Shown one piece after another: positions 31,595 to 41,349 of a stretch of 64,000 bases of DNA. The translations under genes were made by a program, and so were the position numbers. The stretch comes from Symsagittifera roscoffensis. Taxonomy: Eukaryota > Xenacoelomorpha > Acoela > Convolutidae. The notes under the pieces were generated by a model. The model saw only the letters and a program-made list of their open reading frames with translations, did no database searches and had not been told where the DNA came from. Location: contig NC_087064.1 of the NCBI RefSeq assembly GCF_963678635.1, positions 8,841,671 to 8,905,670 on the forward strand, given 5' to 3'. Position 1 is the first letter of the stretch, and each line of letters starts with the position of its first letter.

Positions 31595-32610
31595 TATCGT
31601 GTGGGTGCTCGCTCCGAGCTATTAGATGACTGATCACGACGCTGGGAAGGAACGATCCTACCCAATGTCCGTCCAGTGGTTCGGCTGATCTCATCCATCG
31701 TTGCTCTGGCCACTTGGTTGAACGATTCTTGGAACTGAGGAGCGAGGTAAGTGTCAGAAGGGTCTGGTATCGTGAACCTTTGACTAGAAGCAGACAGTCG
31801 TGTCTGCTGAGGAGCCTCGGGCTCTCTCGATGCACGTAAATCCAGAACCTCGGGCCCTCTCGATACACACAGCTCCTGGGCTGTTTTCCCGGGGCGTGTG
31901 TCGTTGGATCCCTCCGAGGATCTCATGCTCGCCAGAACTTCCGGTGACACTTGGCTCACCTTCGCCATATACAGCTCCTTCAGGTGCTTTATTTCATCCT
32001 CCTTATAAGCCACCTGTAGATATTCGTATTTCTTCTTCCATTCGTCTCTTTCTCGAGCTATTGCCCTATACTCCTGGAGTTTGGCACACAGCTCGCTCTG
32101 ATATTTCTCCTTCTTTTCCAGCGTCTCGATCGTCTCCGACGTCTGGATCTCTATTTCACTCACCCTCACTTTCTTCGAAGGAGGAGCAGCTGTGGGGGAG
32201 TCGACCGAATGTGACGGGCCGGGCCCATCACGTTGTCTCTTTGCTCCAATGAGTGGCTGCGCCGGTTGGACTGGTAAGGGCATCTCACCTAGCCGGTGGT
32301 CCCTCTGTTCACCTAGTCCTGGCTCACGAGCCAGGTCGTGGCCAGACATTTCTCCACGCCTCCATCTCATCAGTCGGTTTCGGCCTCTCTCGGCGGTCCC
32401 GGACTCACCGAAGGCCAACATTAACACGACTTCCGTAGGGCGATTCCCTCGACCCTCTCGTCCTAATGCATTGAGGAGCGCGACCACAAACATCGCCAGC
32501 CCCGGGTCTTCTCGTGTGAAATCACAATCGATCAGCCGCTGATAGATCTCGTCTAGAGTCGCTCCTAGACTCGCTGAGAGGAATTCCATGAGTTCGTTCG
32601 TGTCACCCAT
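31594..32610 (-). CDS. Coiled-coil protein ORF of the nested element
   Basis: 338 codons from ATG at 32610. Residues ~1-75 form a helical N-terminal domain. Residues ~75-145 are Arg/Pro/Gly-rich with a basic cluster (GAKRQRDGPG, then PPSKKVRVSE). Residues ~150-215 are a convincing coiled coil rich in Glu, Lys and Leu (IETLEKKEKYQSELCAKLQE). The tail is Ser/Thr/Arg-rich. The stop (TAG) lies at the exact start of the SGNH ORF in the -1 phase, so the two could be one polyprotein made by frameshifting, or separate products. A helical domain plus coiled coil is reminiscent of multimerising Gag/ORF1-type proteins, but this is inference. Family not recognised. Confidence 0.65.
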   Translation of the reverse strand: MGDTNELMEFLSASLGATLDEIYQRLIDCDFTREDPGLAMFVVALLNALGREGRGNRPTEVVLMLAFGESGTAERGRNRLMRWRRGEMSGHDLAREPGLGEQRDHRLGEMPLPVQPAQPLIGAKRQRDGPGPSHSVDSPTAAPPSKKVRVSEIEIQTSETIETLEKKEKYQSELCAKLQEYRAIARERDEWKKKYEYLQVAYKEDEIKHLKELYMAKVSQVSPEVLASMRSSEGSNDTRPGKTAQELCVSRGPEVLDLRASREPEAPQQTRLSASSQRFTIPDPSDTYLAPQFQESFNQVARATMDEISRTTGRTLGRIVPSQRRDQSSNSSERAPTR

Positions 32611-33089
32611 TTCTTATCGTGTTGATTCTTGCTGTCGTGTAGTGTCTTCCTGTCTCGTTTGATTCAATGAATTCAATAAACAATTTCTGATCAATCAAGA
32701 TCTAAAAAACAAGTCGCGACTTAAAACCATCATTTTTGGATACAACATCATTCAACTCCTTAAAACTCTCCATTGAAATTCTCTTCTCAATTCTGATTTA
32801 AAAATTTAGCACCAAGGTGGATCGTCCACCTTTATCTTTGTCAGGGTAGCACAAATGTGCGCTGTCACCTTGATGACCTGGAGTACCCCAGGTCTTTTAT
32901 GACACAAAACATAAAACATATCATAACATAACACATAAACACAAGAACATCACACGCCTATACTATCACATAAAAACATAATCCCTAATACTGTACCTAA
33001 AACCTAACCTAATCTAAAACTTAACTCTCATTCTTATCGAGTAACTTAATAAAAACCACTTATCGCCGAGCGCAATTCTTAGCATATGC
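32611..33089 (-). other. Non-coding spacer between macro-like and coiled-coil ORFs
   Basis: About 480 bp, AT-rich compared with the flanking ORFs (ACATAAAACAT-like text near 32,905-32,990). No coding frame. On position it could hold a promoter or a splice acceptor for the downstream ORFs, but nothing specific is seen. Confidence 0.4.
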
Positions 33090-33641
33090 TCAGATAGTAT
33101 TTTTATGTAAGTAAACTTCTATGACAGTCTCTGAAAATATCACGTGTACAAGTGCGTACAACTCTCTCGGATTTAGCTTTCCCCTATTAGGATCGTATAC
33201 TGGCAACGAGAGAGAGGTCACTCCTCTCTCAACCAAAAAATCCCTAAGTCGAGTCAAGGCCAATACCAAGCTCTTTGGATCTACGTGTTGCCCATCAGTG
33301 GCCTTGGTAACCAGGAAACACAAATATTTCCCTGGTATCTGTGATGCAACAGGGGGCAGCGCTATCATCCCTCCCACACCAGGCCTCTGTTTCCATTAAA
33401 ACTCGATATTCTTATATTCTCTTTTGAAGTCAGCCGCTAGTGCTGTTTTGAAGCTTACGTCCGCGGTTATCGCTATGGCGCACGTGCGTTCCGTGAGTAT
33501 GAAATCGCTGTCCGTTATGACGATATTGTTCGAATAATGGTTCGGTAGATCAAAATACGATTCAAAGATTCGTCCAAAAGGTGGTTTTTTAGCATTCTCG
33601 CCCTCTGTCTCTAGTTCTCCGGTTTCTCTTGCCGATTTCAA
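33090..33641 (-). pseudogene. Macro-domain-like ORF with one internal TAA
   Basis: One frame of about 183 codons from ATG at 33641, interrupted by TAA at 33396-33398. The order of elements fits a macro domain of the ADP-ribose-hydrolase type: an N-terminal strand with the sequence CAIAITADVSFKTALAADFK, then PGVGGMIALPPV, GKYLCFLVTKATDGQ (the FLVTK strand), LVLALTRLRDFLVERGVTSLSLP (helix and strand) and ELYALVHVIF followed by a last strand IEVYLH. Where classical macro domains have a Gly-rich loop this has VYDPNRGKLN, so ligand binding may differ. Macro domains bind or remove ADP-ribose and occur in several RNA viruses as host-defence antagonists. It starts about 80 bp after pol. Confidence 0.6.
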
Positions 33642-33683
33642 TTTTTTTTATTATCAGATTTTCGGTGTGGGTGAGTCCTACCC

Positions 33684-33730
33684 CCACTCCCCGGACAAAA
33701 ATATCCATCGACGTCCCCGTCGATCACCCA
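33684..33730 (-). promoter_or_regulatory. Internal copy of the polypurine-tract region just after pol
   Basis: The plus strand reads ACTCCCCGGACA followed by CCATCGACGTCCCCGTCGAT, matching 24256-24300. On the element strand it is purine-rich (GGGGAGTGGGGGTAGGA) and overlaps the pol stop. It is a candidate second (central) polypurine tract or the scar of a duplication. Confidence 0.55.
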
Positions 33731-36700
33731 AAGTCTAGGAGATCGAGGTTGGATTGTGGAACACGTAGAGGACCATCTGGGGCGACCCAGTTGGACTCGG
33801 TATTGTCATGACTGATGTATTTGATGCCGTCTTTATCGACGTCCTGAATCGTCAGGATCGTCTCTTTTGGATCTGTCGGCAGATCATGGAGCCATTCGAG
33901 TACGCGCAAGTTCGTTAGTTCTTGCTCATGAGTATGTTCCGCTTCTGGTTCGAACTCCACTTCCAGTTCTGATCGATCGTCGATCCAATCCTGATCCATA
34001 TCATTCACCAAGTCGATTTCTTCTAGCATCGCCACTTCGTCCAGTCCCACTAGCGAGTCCATGACATCACTTATAACTATCCTGTCCACGACGAAATCCT
34101 CGCCGTACGGATTGTATTTCTTCTGCTTTTTTCCTCTCTTGCTCTGGCGTGTTTCCATATTGAGAGGAAAGTCAGGCTGTACTCCTTTGTCAATTTCGAT
34201 TTGCTCCAGGCAGTCCCAGTCTTCCTCGGCATAAGGTAGAGTTTCATCGTCCACCTCTACTCGCTCGGTCAACTCGAGGTCCAGTGGTAGGTCGCAATCG
34301 TCCACCACCTCATTCCCGTCGTTTTTGTAGCGAGTACCCCTTTCATTCACTTCACAAGCAGGATCCACTATCAAATAGTCTCCCTCTTGCATGTCCGCTG
34401 GGATGCACCAATCATCTGACGAGGCATTGTGTGGTTTGATGTTTTCATAATGAGCTGCTCTTCCAGTGCTCAATCGATAAAAACGACCTCCTTGGTGCAC
34501 TTCTGTTATCTGAAATGGACCACGCCATTTCTTTAATAATTTCTTGGTTCCCTTTGGTGGAACCACTTCCTGGAACACCCAGACGTAGTCGCCAACTGAG
34601 TAGGCCTTCGCATCAGCTGTCCTTTTATCAAACCTCCTTTTTTGTCTAATTTGTGCCTGTTGCGTATTCCTCCTGCATAAGTCATTGAGGTCCTGCTGTC
34701 TTCTAATAACATCCCGCACGTACGTTTGCGGTGCTGTCCTCTTCCCCTCATATTCAGGGTAGAAAAACGTCAACGGGAGCGCTTTTTCATGACCGGTTAA
34801 CATCATGTGCGGACTTATTCCCGTGGTGGAATGCTCCGTGCTGTTGTAAGCACCCATCACTTGCGGCAAGTGCTTGTCCCAGTCATCCATGTAACGCGAG
34901 CAGTAGACTCTCAGCATGGATACCAGTGTGCGGTTTTGCCTCTCGACTAGGCCATTCGTTTGCGGGTGATAAGTGGTCGAGTGGGCCTGCGCTACCTGCG
35001 ACTTTTTCATCAACTCCTTCGTGAGATCACCCACGAATGCTTTGCCATTGTCCGATTGGAACGTGATGGGGCAGCCATGCCTCGCTATCCACACATTTAT
35101 CAAATGATCACATGTTTCTTCCGCCGATGCTGTCATGCAGGGTGCTGCTTCCGCATACTTCGTAAAATGGTCGATCATTACCAGCACCTGATTATAGCCC
35201 GTTGCTGTCATGCAGATTTTCTGATGATCAATTTGCACCACTTCGTTGAAACCTGACGACTCTATTGACTGTAGAGGGAACCTTAGTTTCCTGGGATCCT
35301 TCGCCTGCTGACATGACAGGCATGCGGCGATCCACTTCTCACAAGCCTTTTTCAATCCCGGCCATTCGAATCGTTTCTGTATCCTGTTATTCACTTTGTC
35401 CACGCCTTGATGGCCCATCTGATCATGTGAGCGAAAGAGCAATTCGGTCTGGTACAACTGTGGTAACACTATTGAATTGTATTTATAGAGGACCTTGTCC
35501 TCCTCTTTTCGCTTGCAGGCAACGATTCCGTCCTTATTCAGGTACAACAAGTCGTTTCGCTTCAGGTAGAATTGCTTCAAGATCTTGTAGCTGTCTTCTT
35601 CCAAGTATCCCTTGTCAGGTGCTCCATTCTCGATCCATCTCTTCAGACTGCTCGTCATTCTATCATTTCGTTGAGCCCTTAGGAGATCCGACAGCCTGTA
35701 CCTGACTTTCAAATACGTCTTTACCACGTTCATTTGCCCACTCATTATCTCCGGAGCATGAGCATCGTCCATCAACTTGACACACCATATCTTTTTCAAA
35801 GGCGTAGTTTCCTGCACAGATGGTTCCAGATTGGTACGGACGACCGTACTATGTGGCAGCAATCTGGTTGGGCGTTTCGAAACTGCTATCAGCTCGAGCT
35901 GGTCTGCGGCCTTATCTACCACAGTGCCCTCTTCATCTGAGGTGTATCTGTCACTGTCTGGATCCTGATGTGTTTCTCGGTCCAGCCCACGCTGCTTCCA
36001 GTCTACCAATAAGGAGTGGATTGCGATCTCTGGTATATCGGAATTGAAAGTTGTTTCAGACGTGTTGTCCCAGGACTGGGGCCTCGAGTCAACACTTGAG
36101 TCGACTGATTCCTCAACATCATATTCCAACTTGTCTGAGATGTTTCTCGACTCCCCGGACAAAGTTCTGTCCATCGGTTGCTTCAAACCCGACTCCCCGG
36201 ACAAAATTCTGCCCCTAGGTGGTCTCGTCAACCTCTCCCCGGACAAGTCGTCCTGCACGGGCTCAAAGGTGTCTGACTCCTCAGACGAGTCGTCCTTGAC
36301 TGGCTCGAAGGTATCAGACTCCCCGGACATTGTCTCGTCCACGGACGAACAATCTGGGCTCGGCTCGTATTCTTCTTTTGCATCCGTGAAATGCACTCTC
36401 CTCGTGAAGCTAGATTTCGACCTGATCCTGACTTCCTCAGTAGTTTGGTTCTGATTCAGTGTTCCATATTCAGTGAACGAAGTTCTCAACAAGACCTCCT
36501 TCGGCATCGAGCTCACCAGCTGGTTGACAATTGACCTGCAATCCCGTTCAACGCCTCGGCTGCGAATGGACACTGGCCTCTTCTCTGTTCTCTCGGTGAC
36601 AGTCAACCGCTGCATGGTCTCCATCCATTCACGATCATGCCTATCCACTTCCCTGTCCAACAAGTCACGGAGCTTTCCCATGACGTTCGGCGCCACGTTC

Positions 36701-36890
36701 ACCGTCCTGTTCAACAGAGCCATGCTGTTTATACGTAATCTGGTAAGTTCTTGCTGCACCAAGTTGGATCGAACTAGCAGATCCAACGGAACGGGCTCGC
36801 CTCTGGCTAAAAGCTTTATCTCCGCGGCCGTCTCCACTGGAAGGTCAGGGTGTCCGGGTATAGGATGCCCTGACTTGTCTAACCACCTAG
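33724..36890 (-). CDS. Integrase of the nested element with long N- and C-terminal extensions
   Basis: The open frame is about 1,050 codons. The ~460 residues before the catalytic part are charged, with SGES/SDTFEPV repeats. Then comes the HHCC zinc domain (HDQMGHQG, CLSCQQAKD, about residue 470-515), and the DDE core: QIDHQK (~530), QSDNGKAF (~590), TNGLVERQNRTL (~629). A GPF module (KKWRGPFQI, ~775) follows and then an acidic ~250-residue tail ending DLLDFG. The catalytic triad is intact. The frame extends upstream in phase to about 36,890 (LTRWLDKSGHP), overlapping the end of RT; the two are joined by a single frame change there, so this is the 3' half of pol. The tail is unusually long for the family. 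Confidence 0.85.
36100..36345 (-). repeat. Degenerate ~40-bp coding repeats in the integrase N-terminal extension
   Basis: The word CTCCCCGGACA (plus strand) occurs at 36151, 36193, 36234 and 36319, with a decayed CTCCTCAGACG near 36270. It encodes repeated LSGES or SGESDTFEPV units. The same 11-mer lies in both polypurine-tract copies (33690 and 24258). Confidence 0.7.
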
Positions 36891-38533
36891 TAAGTGGCAG
36901 TTTGTCTTAGGCCGTAGGTTTCTTTGTCCAGAAAGGAAAACCCGCCTTTGATCTCTGATTGGTTAGCCTGTTTATCCTCGAGGCGCTCATAAAATTCTGT
37001 CTTTTTACTGAGACTATCTGCGTTCTGATGCTTGTCACGGGTACGGTGCTCTATGCTCATGTGGTATCCATCCAGGCGCACGATCCAACGACCAATATAA
37101 CTTTGGTCCATCGAATAGGTTTTCAGCCAGGCAAGGGCACGATTATCCACACGTAACTTGAAGGGAGCACTCCCCAAGTAGGCCCTGTATTTTTCCACGA
37201 AAGTGATCACCGCAAACATCTCCGCTTTTGGTGCGCCGTACTTCATTTCAGTATCACTCAGGACTTTACTCCCGTAGGATATCGGACGAAGAACCGTTCT
37301 CCCGTTCCACTCCTGCTCCTGGTGAAGTATGCCCGATATCGCAACCACTGATGCATCCGTGTCCAGCACGAACATCCCCTTCTCTGTCGGCATGCCGAGG
37401 ACCGGTGCCTCGCAAAGTTCACGTTTGATGTTTTCAAATGAAACTTGCGCCTCATCAGTCCAGGTGAACTTTTTGCCCTTGTTTCTCATCAACCTCTGCA
37501 TGGGGTATATTTTGTCAGCATACCCCTTGATGAATTCTCGATAATAATTAGCGAATCCCAAAAAACTCATCAGCTGTGTATCTGTCTTAGGTGCCTTCCA
37601 GGTCAGCACCGCTTCAACCGCTTCGGGGTCTGGTCTCACTCCATGTTTGTCAACCAGGCGACCCAGATACTTTATGGAATCCCTGAGGATTTCACACTTA
37701 GAGGGTTTACATTTCAGACCCGCCTGCTTCATGCAAGAAGACACCTCCTCCAACCTCTCTATGTGGTCTTCTAAGGTTGGTGTTGCAATCACGACATCAT
37801 CAACATAACACATGATGAGATTCCCGTATTTCTTATTGACGCTCGTGAGTGCCTGGGCCATCAGTAGCTGGAATGTGGCCGTCGCGTTGCACAATCAGAA
37901 TGGCATCCTCTTCCACTGGAACAATCCCAGCTCACACAGGAAGCCTGTTTTCTCTCGATCTTGCTTTCTGAGTGGCACTTGCCAGAACGCAGAGCCCAAA
38001 TCCAACGTCGTGAAGAACTTCGCGTCTCCCAGCTTGGATAGGCTCTCATCGATGCGGGGAATCGGGTATGCGTCCTTTATAGTCACTGCGTTCAGATAAC
38101 GGAAATCACAACAAAATCTGAGTTGTCCCCCTTTCTTTTTCGCCATGACCACGCCACAAGCCCATGGGGACTTCGACGGCTCGATCATGTCGTACTCCAT
38201 TAACATCTCGATCTCCTTCCTACACGCTTCTGACTTGTTTGGGGTCATTCTTCTCGCCCCTTCCCTATGAGGTACCGAGCCCTCTTCTATCTCAATCTCG
38301 TGTTCTACAAAATTACAACAACCTATGTCGGCCTTATGCTTCGAAAAAACGTCTGCGTTCCGATTTAGCACCGCTCTGAGCGAATCTAGTTCTTTGTCTG
38401 ATATTTTACCCTTTAGATGTTCTATCTCAAGTAAGACAGGTTTATTCGCTGCTAACTCTGCTTCCGTCGGCCTCTCAGGATAGTTGGAACAGCTAGACAG
38501 CCCATCATCTGTTTCCGACTTCATTGAAAACAA
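36887..38533 (-). pseudogene. Reverse transcriptase and RNase H of the nested element, one TGA
   Basis: The ATG at 38524 overlaps the protease stop (ATGA). RT motifs are SPWACGVVMAKKKGGQLRFC, DFRYLNAVT, FFTTLDLGSAFWQV (motif A) and MCYVDDVVIA (catalytic YVDD). A TGA at 37895-37897 lies between motifs in the stretch RMPF-stop-LCNATATFQ, where Gly is usual. RNase H follows with FVLDTDASVVAISG, PKAEMFAVI and KLRVDNRALAWL (the usual TDH is VDN here), ending NADSLSKK. The frame ends at 36887 and integrase continues in another phase. Apart from the TGA and that phase change the polymerase looks complete. Confidence 0.88.
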
Positions 38534-40062
38534 TTTCCTAAAGATTTCAATTCATTCACTCTCCTCATTATACATTCTTGGTTCGCATGCAATGGACATT
38601 TAGTTACATCAAACTTTTTCAAGTTCTCCACACTCTGAAAGTCTGTGTTCAGAGGCAAAGCGTAGCCAAGTTTCTTTCCCCTCTGTATTGTCACTGTTGT
38701 TGCTTCTGTGTTCAATAACACACTCACACATAGTCCGCTCTGAGTGAGTGAGAAGCTTCTTCCTAAAATAGCCGAGCTTTTACTGTTTGGATTTGGTACC
38801 AGACACACCTGTCTGTCATTGCTGAGTTCATTCAAGTTCCTCATCCTAAACGTCGCTACTACGGCTTGGTTTGGTTTTAATCTAACTTTTCGATCCAGAA
38901 AAATCGGCACCTTGGCTTGGTTAATTAACATCTTATAAAGGGGTCTCTTTTCATACTTTCTCTCAGGATCCTTGATCCTAATCAACCCGTCATTGAGATC
39001 GATCGTGACGTCAAAGTTGCGAACGAAATCCCTTCCTAAGATGAACTGATCGGATTCGTCCAAATTCTCCACTACTAGGACGCTCATCCAAAGATGTCTT
39101 CCTCCGAGCTGCAGTGAAATGATCGGGGTTCGTCCAGTCACATAGATCGCTCCCTGATTGGCCGCTGCCAACCTGATGTTTGTCGGTATGAGATCCGACC
39201 TCTCGAAACCCATGTTGGTCCAAGTTTTGACTGGCATGACACTAACCACTGCTCCCGTGTCTAGCAGTCCCTTTACTGAGAGTTGTCTGCCTTGCACGTC
39301 CAGAACGTGTGCGGCCAGCACGGCCTCGCAACCTATGTGCACCGCATCTTGTTCGAGCATCGCGTTGTGCCCGATCTGTTTAACCTTCAGCTCCTCTTGA
39401 CCAATGTATATCCGGCCAATCTGATCGTTCGCATCAGTTATGTGAGCTTTCGTGTAGATATTGATGCCATCCACATTCATTAGGATCGGGTAAGGGCCAT
39501 GGACATCGATATAATATCCGTCCACTTTCATCAGTCTCGGACCTCCCGTTGTGAGCAGCGCTCGCACTGCCCTGGAGTCCAGTTTGGGATCTTTCTCCTT
39601 CAGGTAGTCGGCATAGATGTCCAGGTGGACTAGTGTAATCTCGGATGGTTCACTCAAGTTCTTGACCACCTGGTGCCCTGCGACTGAGATGATGGACATT
39701 ATTTTGGTCCCCTCCTTCGTCATACCGAAAGTCTTACCAGATATAACGTTCAGTTTTAGTCCCTGTTTCCTGGGTTCCTCTTTGTCTTCTACTTTTGTCG
39801 TTTTACCCAGAACATTAAAACTTTCCCGAAGATCTGTGCCTTCCAGCTCCGACCTTACCCATTGCTCCACTTCTTTCGTGGCTAGGTCCTGTTTGACATT
39901 CTGCAGCGCTGTCCTTGCCGCCAGGCCGTAATCCACCTTGAATGGGCTAGACGACTCTGCTTCGAGGTTCGCGGCTACCACCTCGTCAGGCCATGTCTTA
40001 ACCTTTTTGGTCGTGAAGGTGCTCGGTGTCGTCTCCTTTCTCCGAGATTCAGTCTCGTTCAT
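38521..40062 (-). CDS. Protease ORF of the nested element
   Basis: 513 codons from an ATG at 40062 that overlaps the gag stop (TGATG). The first ~250 residues form an uncharacterised charged region. The retropepsin motif KGLLDTGAVVSVMPV lies near residue 270, followed by TNIRLAAANQG and FILGRDFVRNFDV (the conserved Ile-Leu-Gly of the fold). The C-terminal ~150 residues (FLDRKVRLKPNQAVVATFRM) are a beta-rich dUTPase-like or spacer segment of unclear role. The stop overlaps the pol ATG (ATGA). Both junctions are in the -1 phase, consistent with frameshifting or reinitiation. Confidence 0.85.
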   Translation of the reverse strand: MNETESRRKETTPSTFTTKKVKTWPDEVVAANLEAESSSPFKVDYGLAARTALQNVKQDLATKEVEQWVRSELEGTDLRESFNVLGKTTKVEDKEEPRKQGLKLNVISGKTFGMTKEGTKIMSIISVAGHQVVKNLSEPSEITLVHLDIYADYLKEKDPKLDSRAVRALLTTGGPRLMKVDGYYIDVHGPYPILMNVDGINIYTKAHITDANDQIGRIYIGQEELKVKQIGHNAMLEQDAVHIGCEAVLAAHVLDVQGRQLSVKGLLDTGAVVSVMPVKTWTNMGFERSDLIPTNIRLAAANQGAIYVTGRTPIISLQLGGRHLWMSVLVVENLDESDQFILGRDFVRNFDVTIDLNDGLIRIKDPERKYEKRPLYKMLINQAKVPIFLDRKVRLKPNQAVVATFRMRNLNELSNDRQVCLVPNPNSKSSAILGRSFSLTQSGLCVSVLLNTEATTVTIQRGKKLGYALPLNTDFQSVENLKKFDVTKCPLHANQECIMRRVNELKSLGNCFQ

Positions 40063-40829
40063 CAGACGAGACGTGCTCGACTGGCCTTGACACCCGAAAG
40101 CGCCTCTTCATGGCGGGGATGTTTCGCGTCCGCTACTGCATCCCAAAATTGAGTACAATCCGACTTGAAGTGTCCCTCCAAATTACAGAAGAAACACCTC
40201 GGACCATATTTCATGATGAGCCCTCTGACGTACTCTTCATGATCCTCGTCGGTCGCGTCGGCGTCCTCGAGAAAGTAGCCTATGGCCTTCATGTTCTGTT
40301 TGTATGCAGAACACGCGGAAACGTGATGGTCCATCGAACCACAATTCGCACACGACCTCCTCTTATCCATGTCATCGCGAGGTTTGTACCAACTGGAATT
40401 CGCACCAGTGTTTGTCCCGCTATAGTTGCCATAATTGCTGTAACGGTTTTGCGCCCTCGGTTTTATGAGTAGATACTCGCGTGACTTCATACGCAAGTCG
40501 TCGGGCGTGGGTACCTGGTCAAGCGACAGGGTGAAGTGAGTGGCCAACATCGTCTTCAACTCCTCACTCCTTACTCCGTCCATGAACTTCGAAGCAATCG
40601 CCAAGTTTCGCTCGGATATTTTCTCATCTGGGTTGCTTCTCCTCCTAAGCAATTCAAGGTCGTCCAAAAATTTATCTATGGATTCGTCCTCTCTTTGACA
40701 CTTCTTCTCGAACTTCACCATAGCCTGGTGCCCTTGTACTCCAGAGCCGAAACGATTCAGCAGGATAGCAGGATAAAGAAAAAGACTTCCCCCAATCGGA
40801 ACGATCCGAAAGAACAAAGCCCAGGACAC
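40062..40829 (-). CDS. Gag of the nested element, apparently lacking an N-terminus
   Basis: 255 codons with a retrotransposon-gag region (FEKKCQREDESIDKFLDDLE through EELKTMLATHF). Two CX2CX4HX4C zinc knuckles follow, CANCGSMDHHVSAC and CFFCNLEGHFKSDC, separated by ~50 residues. No ATG opens the frame (GTG near 40829), and the usual N-terminal 150-250 residues are missing. Either an upstream exon is spliced on or that part was lost. The immediately upstream DNA holds a 95-bp direct repeat. Gag would package the RNA and form the particle. Confidence 0.75.
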   Translation of the reverse strand: MSWALFFRIVPIGGSLFLYPAILLNRFGSGVQGHQAMVKFEKKCQREDESIDKFLDDLELLRRRSNPDEKISERNLAIASKFMDGVRSEELKTMLATHFTLSLDQVPTPDDLRMKSREYLLIKPRAQNRYSNYGNYSGTNTGANSSWYKPRDDMDKRRSCANCGSMDHHVSACSAYKQNMKAIGYFLEDADATDEDHEEYVRGLIMKYGPRCFFCNLEGHFKSDCTQFWDAVADAKHPRHEEALSGVKASRARLV

Positions 40830-40837
40830 AGTCTTCT

Positions 40838-41115
40838 CAAGTGGGTGTGTATTTGCCTAATACACCCACCGAGGTCTTCTTTTAGGTGCCCCGCGATTGC
40901 CCGAGCTGTCCTATCAAGTGGCTCAAGGCAACCTCTGATCGAAAACTCCTAGAGTCTATGAAAAAGATCCCCCACGCCCGGAACGCTCCAAGTGCACGAG
41001 AGCAGGGAACAACTTTTCTTCTCAAGTGAGTGTGTATTTCCCTAATACACTCACCGAGGTCTTCTTTTATTTGTTCCCGGATTGCCCGAACTTTCCTATT
41101 AATTAGCTCAAGGCA
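40838..41115 (-). repeat. ~95-bp imperfect direct repeat next to gag, with hairpin
   Basis: Copies at about 40838-40933 and 41019-41115 share GAGGTCTTCTTTTA and a short inverted repeat (GTGGGTGT...ACACCCAC in one, GTGAGTGT...ACACTCAC in the other). Compensating A/G and T/C differences keep both stems paired, suggesting a structured RNA element near the start of gag. Confidence 0.5.
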
Positions 41116-41349
41116 ACCGCACAACCAAAATCACAATCAAAAAAAAAATTTTTCGTTCGGGTACTTCTGATACACCCGATCTAGAATCCAAAGTTGATCA
41201 CGAATTTCCGGGTCAAAAATGGGCTCTTATGATCCTAATAAGCGCCTAATATCCTAATATGATTTTGATTAAATGGATATTTTCCGTTTCCCAAATCGCC
41301 ACGGAAGATTTCCTCAAGTTTCTAACAAGGAAGGTTGTTTAGAAGGTTT

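Noticed and set aside
30173..32542. Plus-strand frames opposite the SGNH and coiled-coil ORFs, up to 150 codons
   Set aside because: Antisense shadows; composition follows the minus-strand codons.
34731..36910. Plus-strand frames up to 146 codons opposite the integrase
   Set aside because: Shadows of the integrase ORF.
38939..39000. C-terminal part of the protease ORF considered as a dUTPase domain
   Set aside because: No dUTPase motifs could be found; left as an unassigned beta-rich segment.
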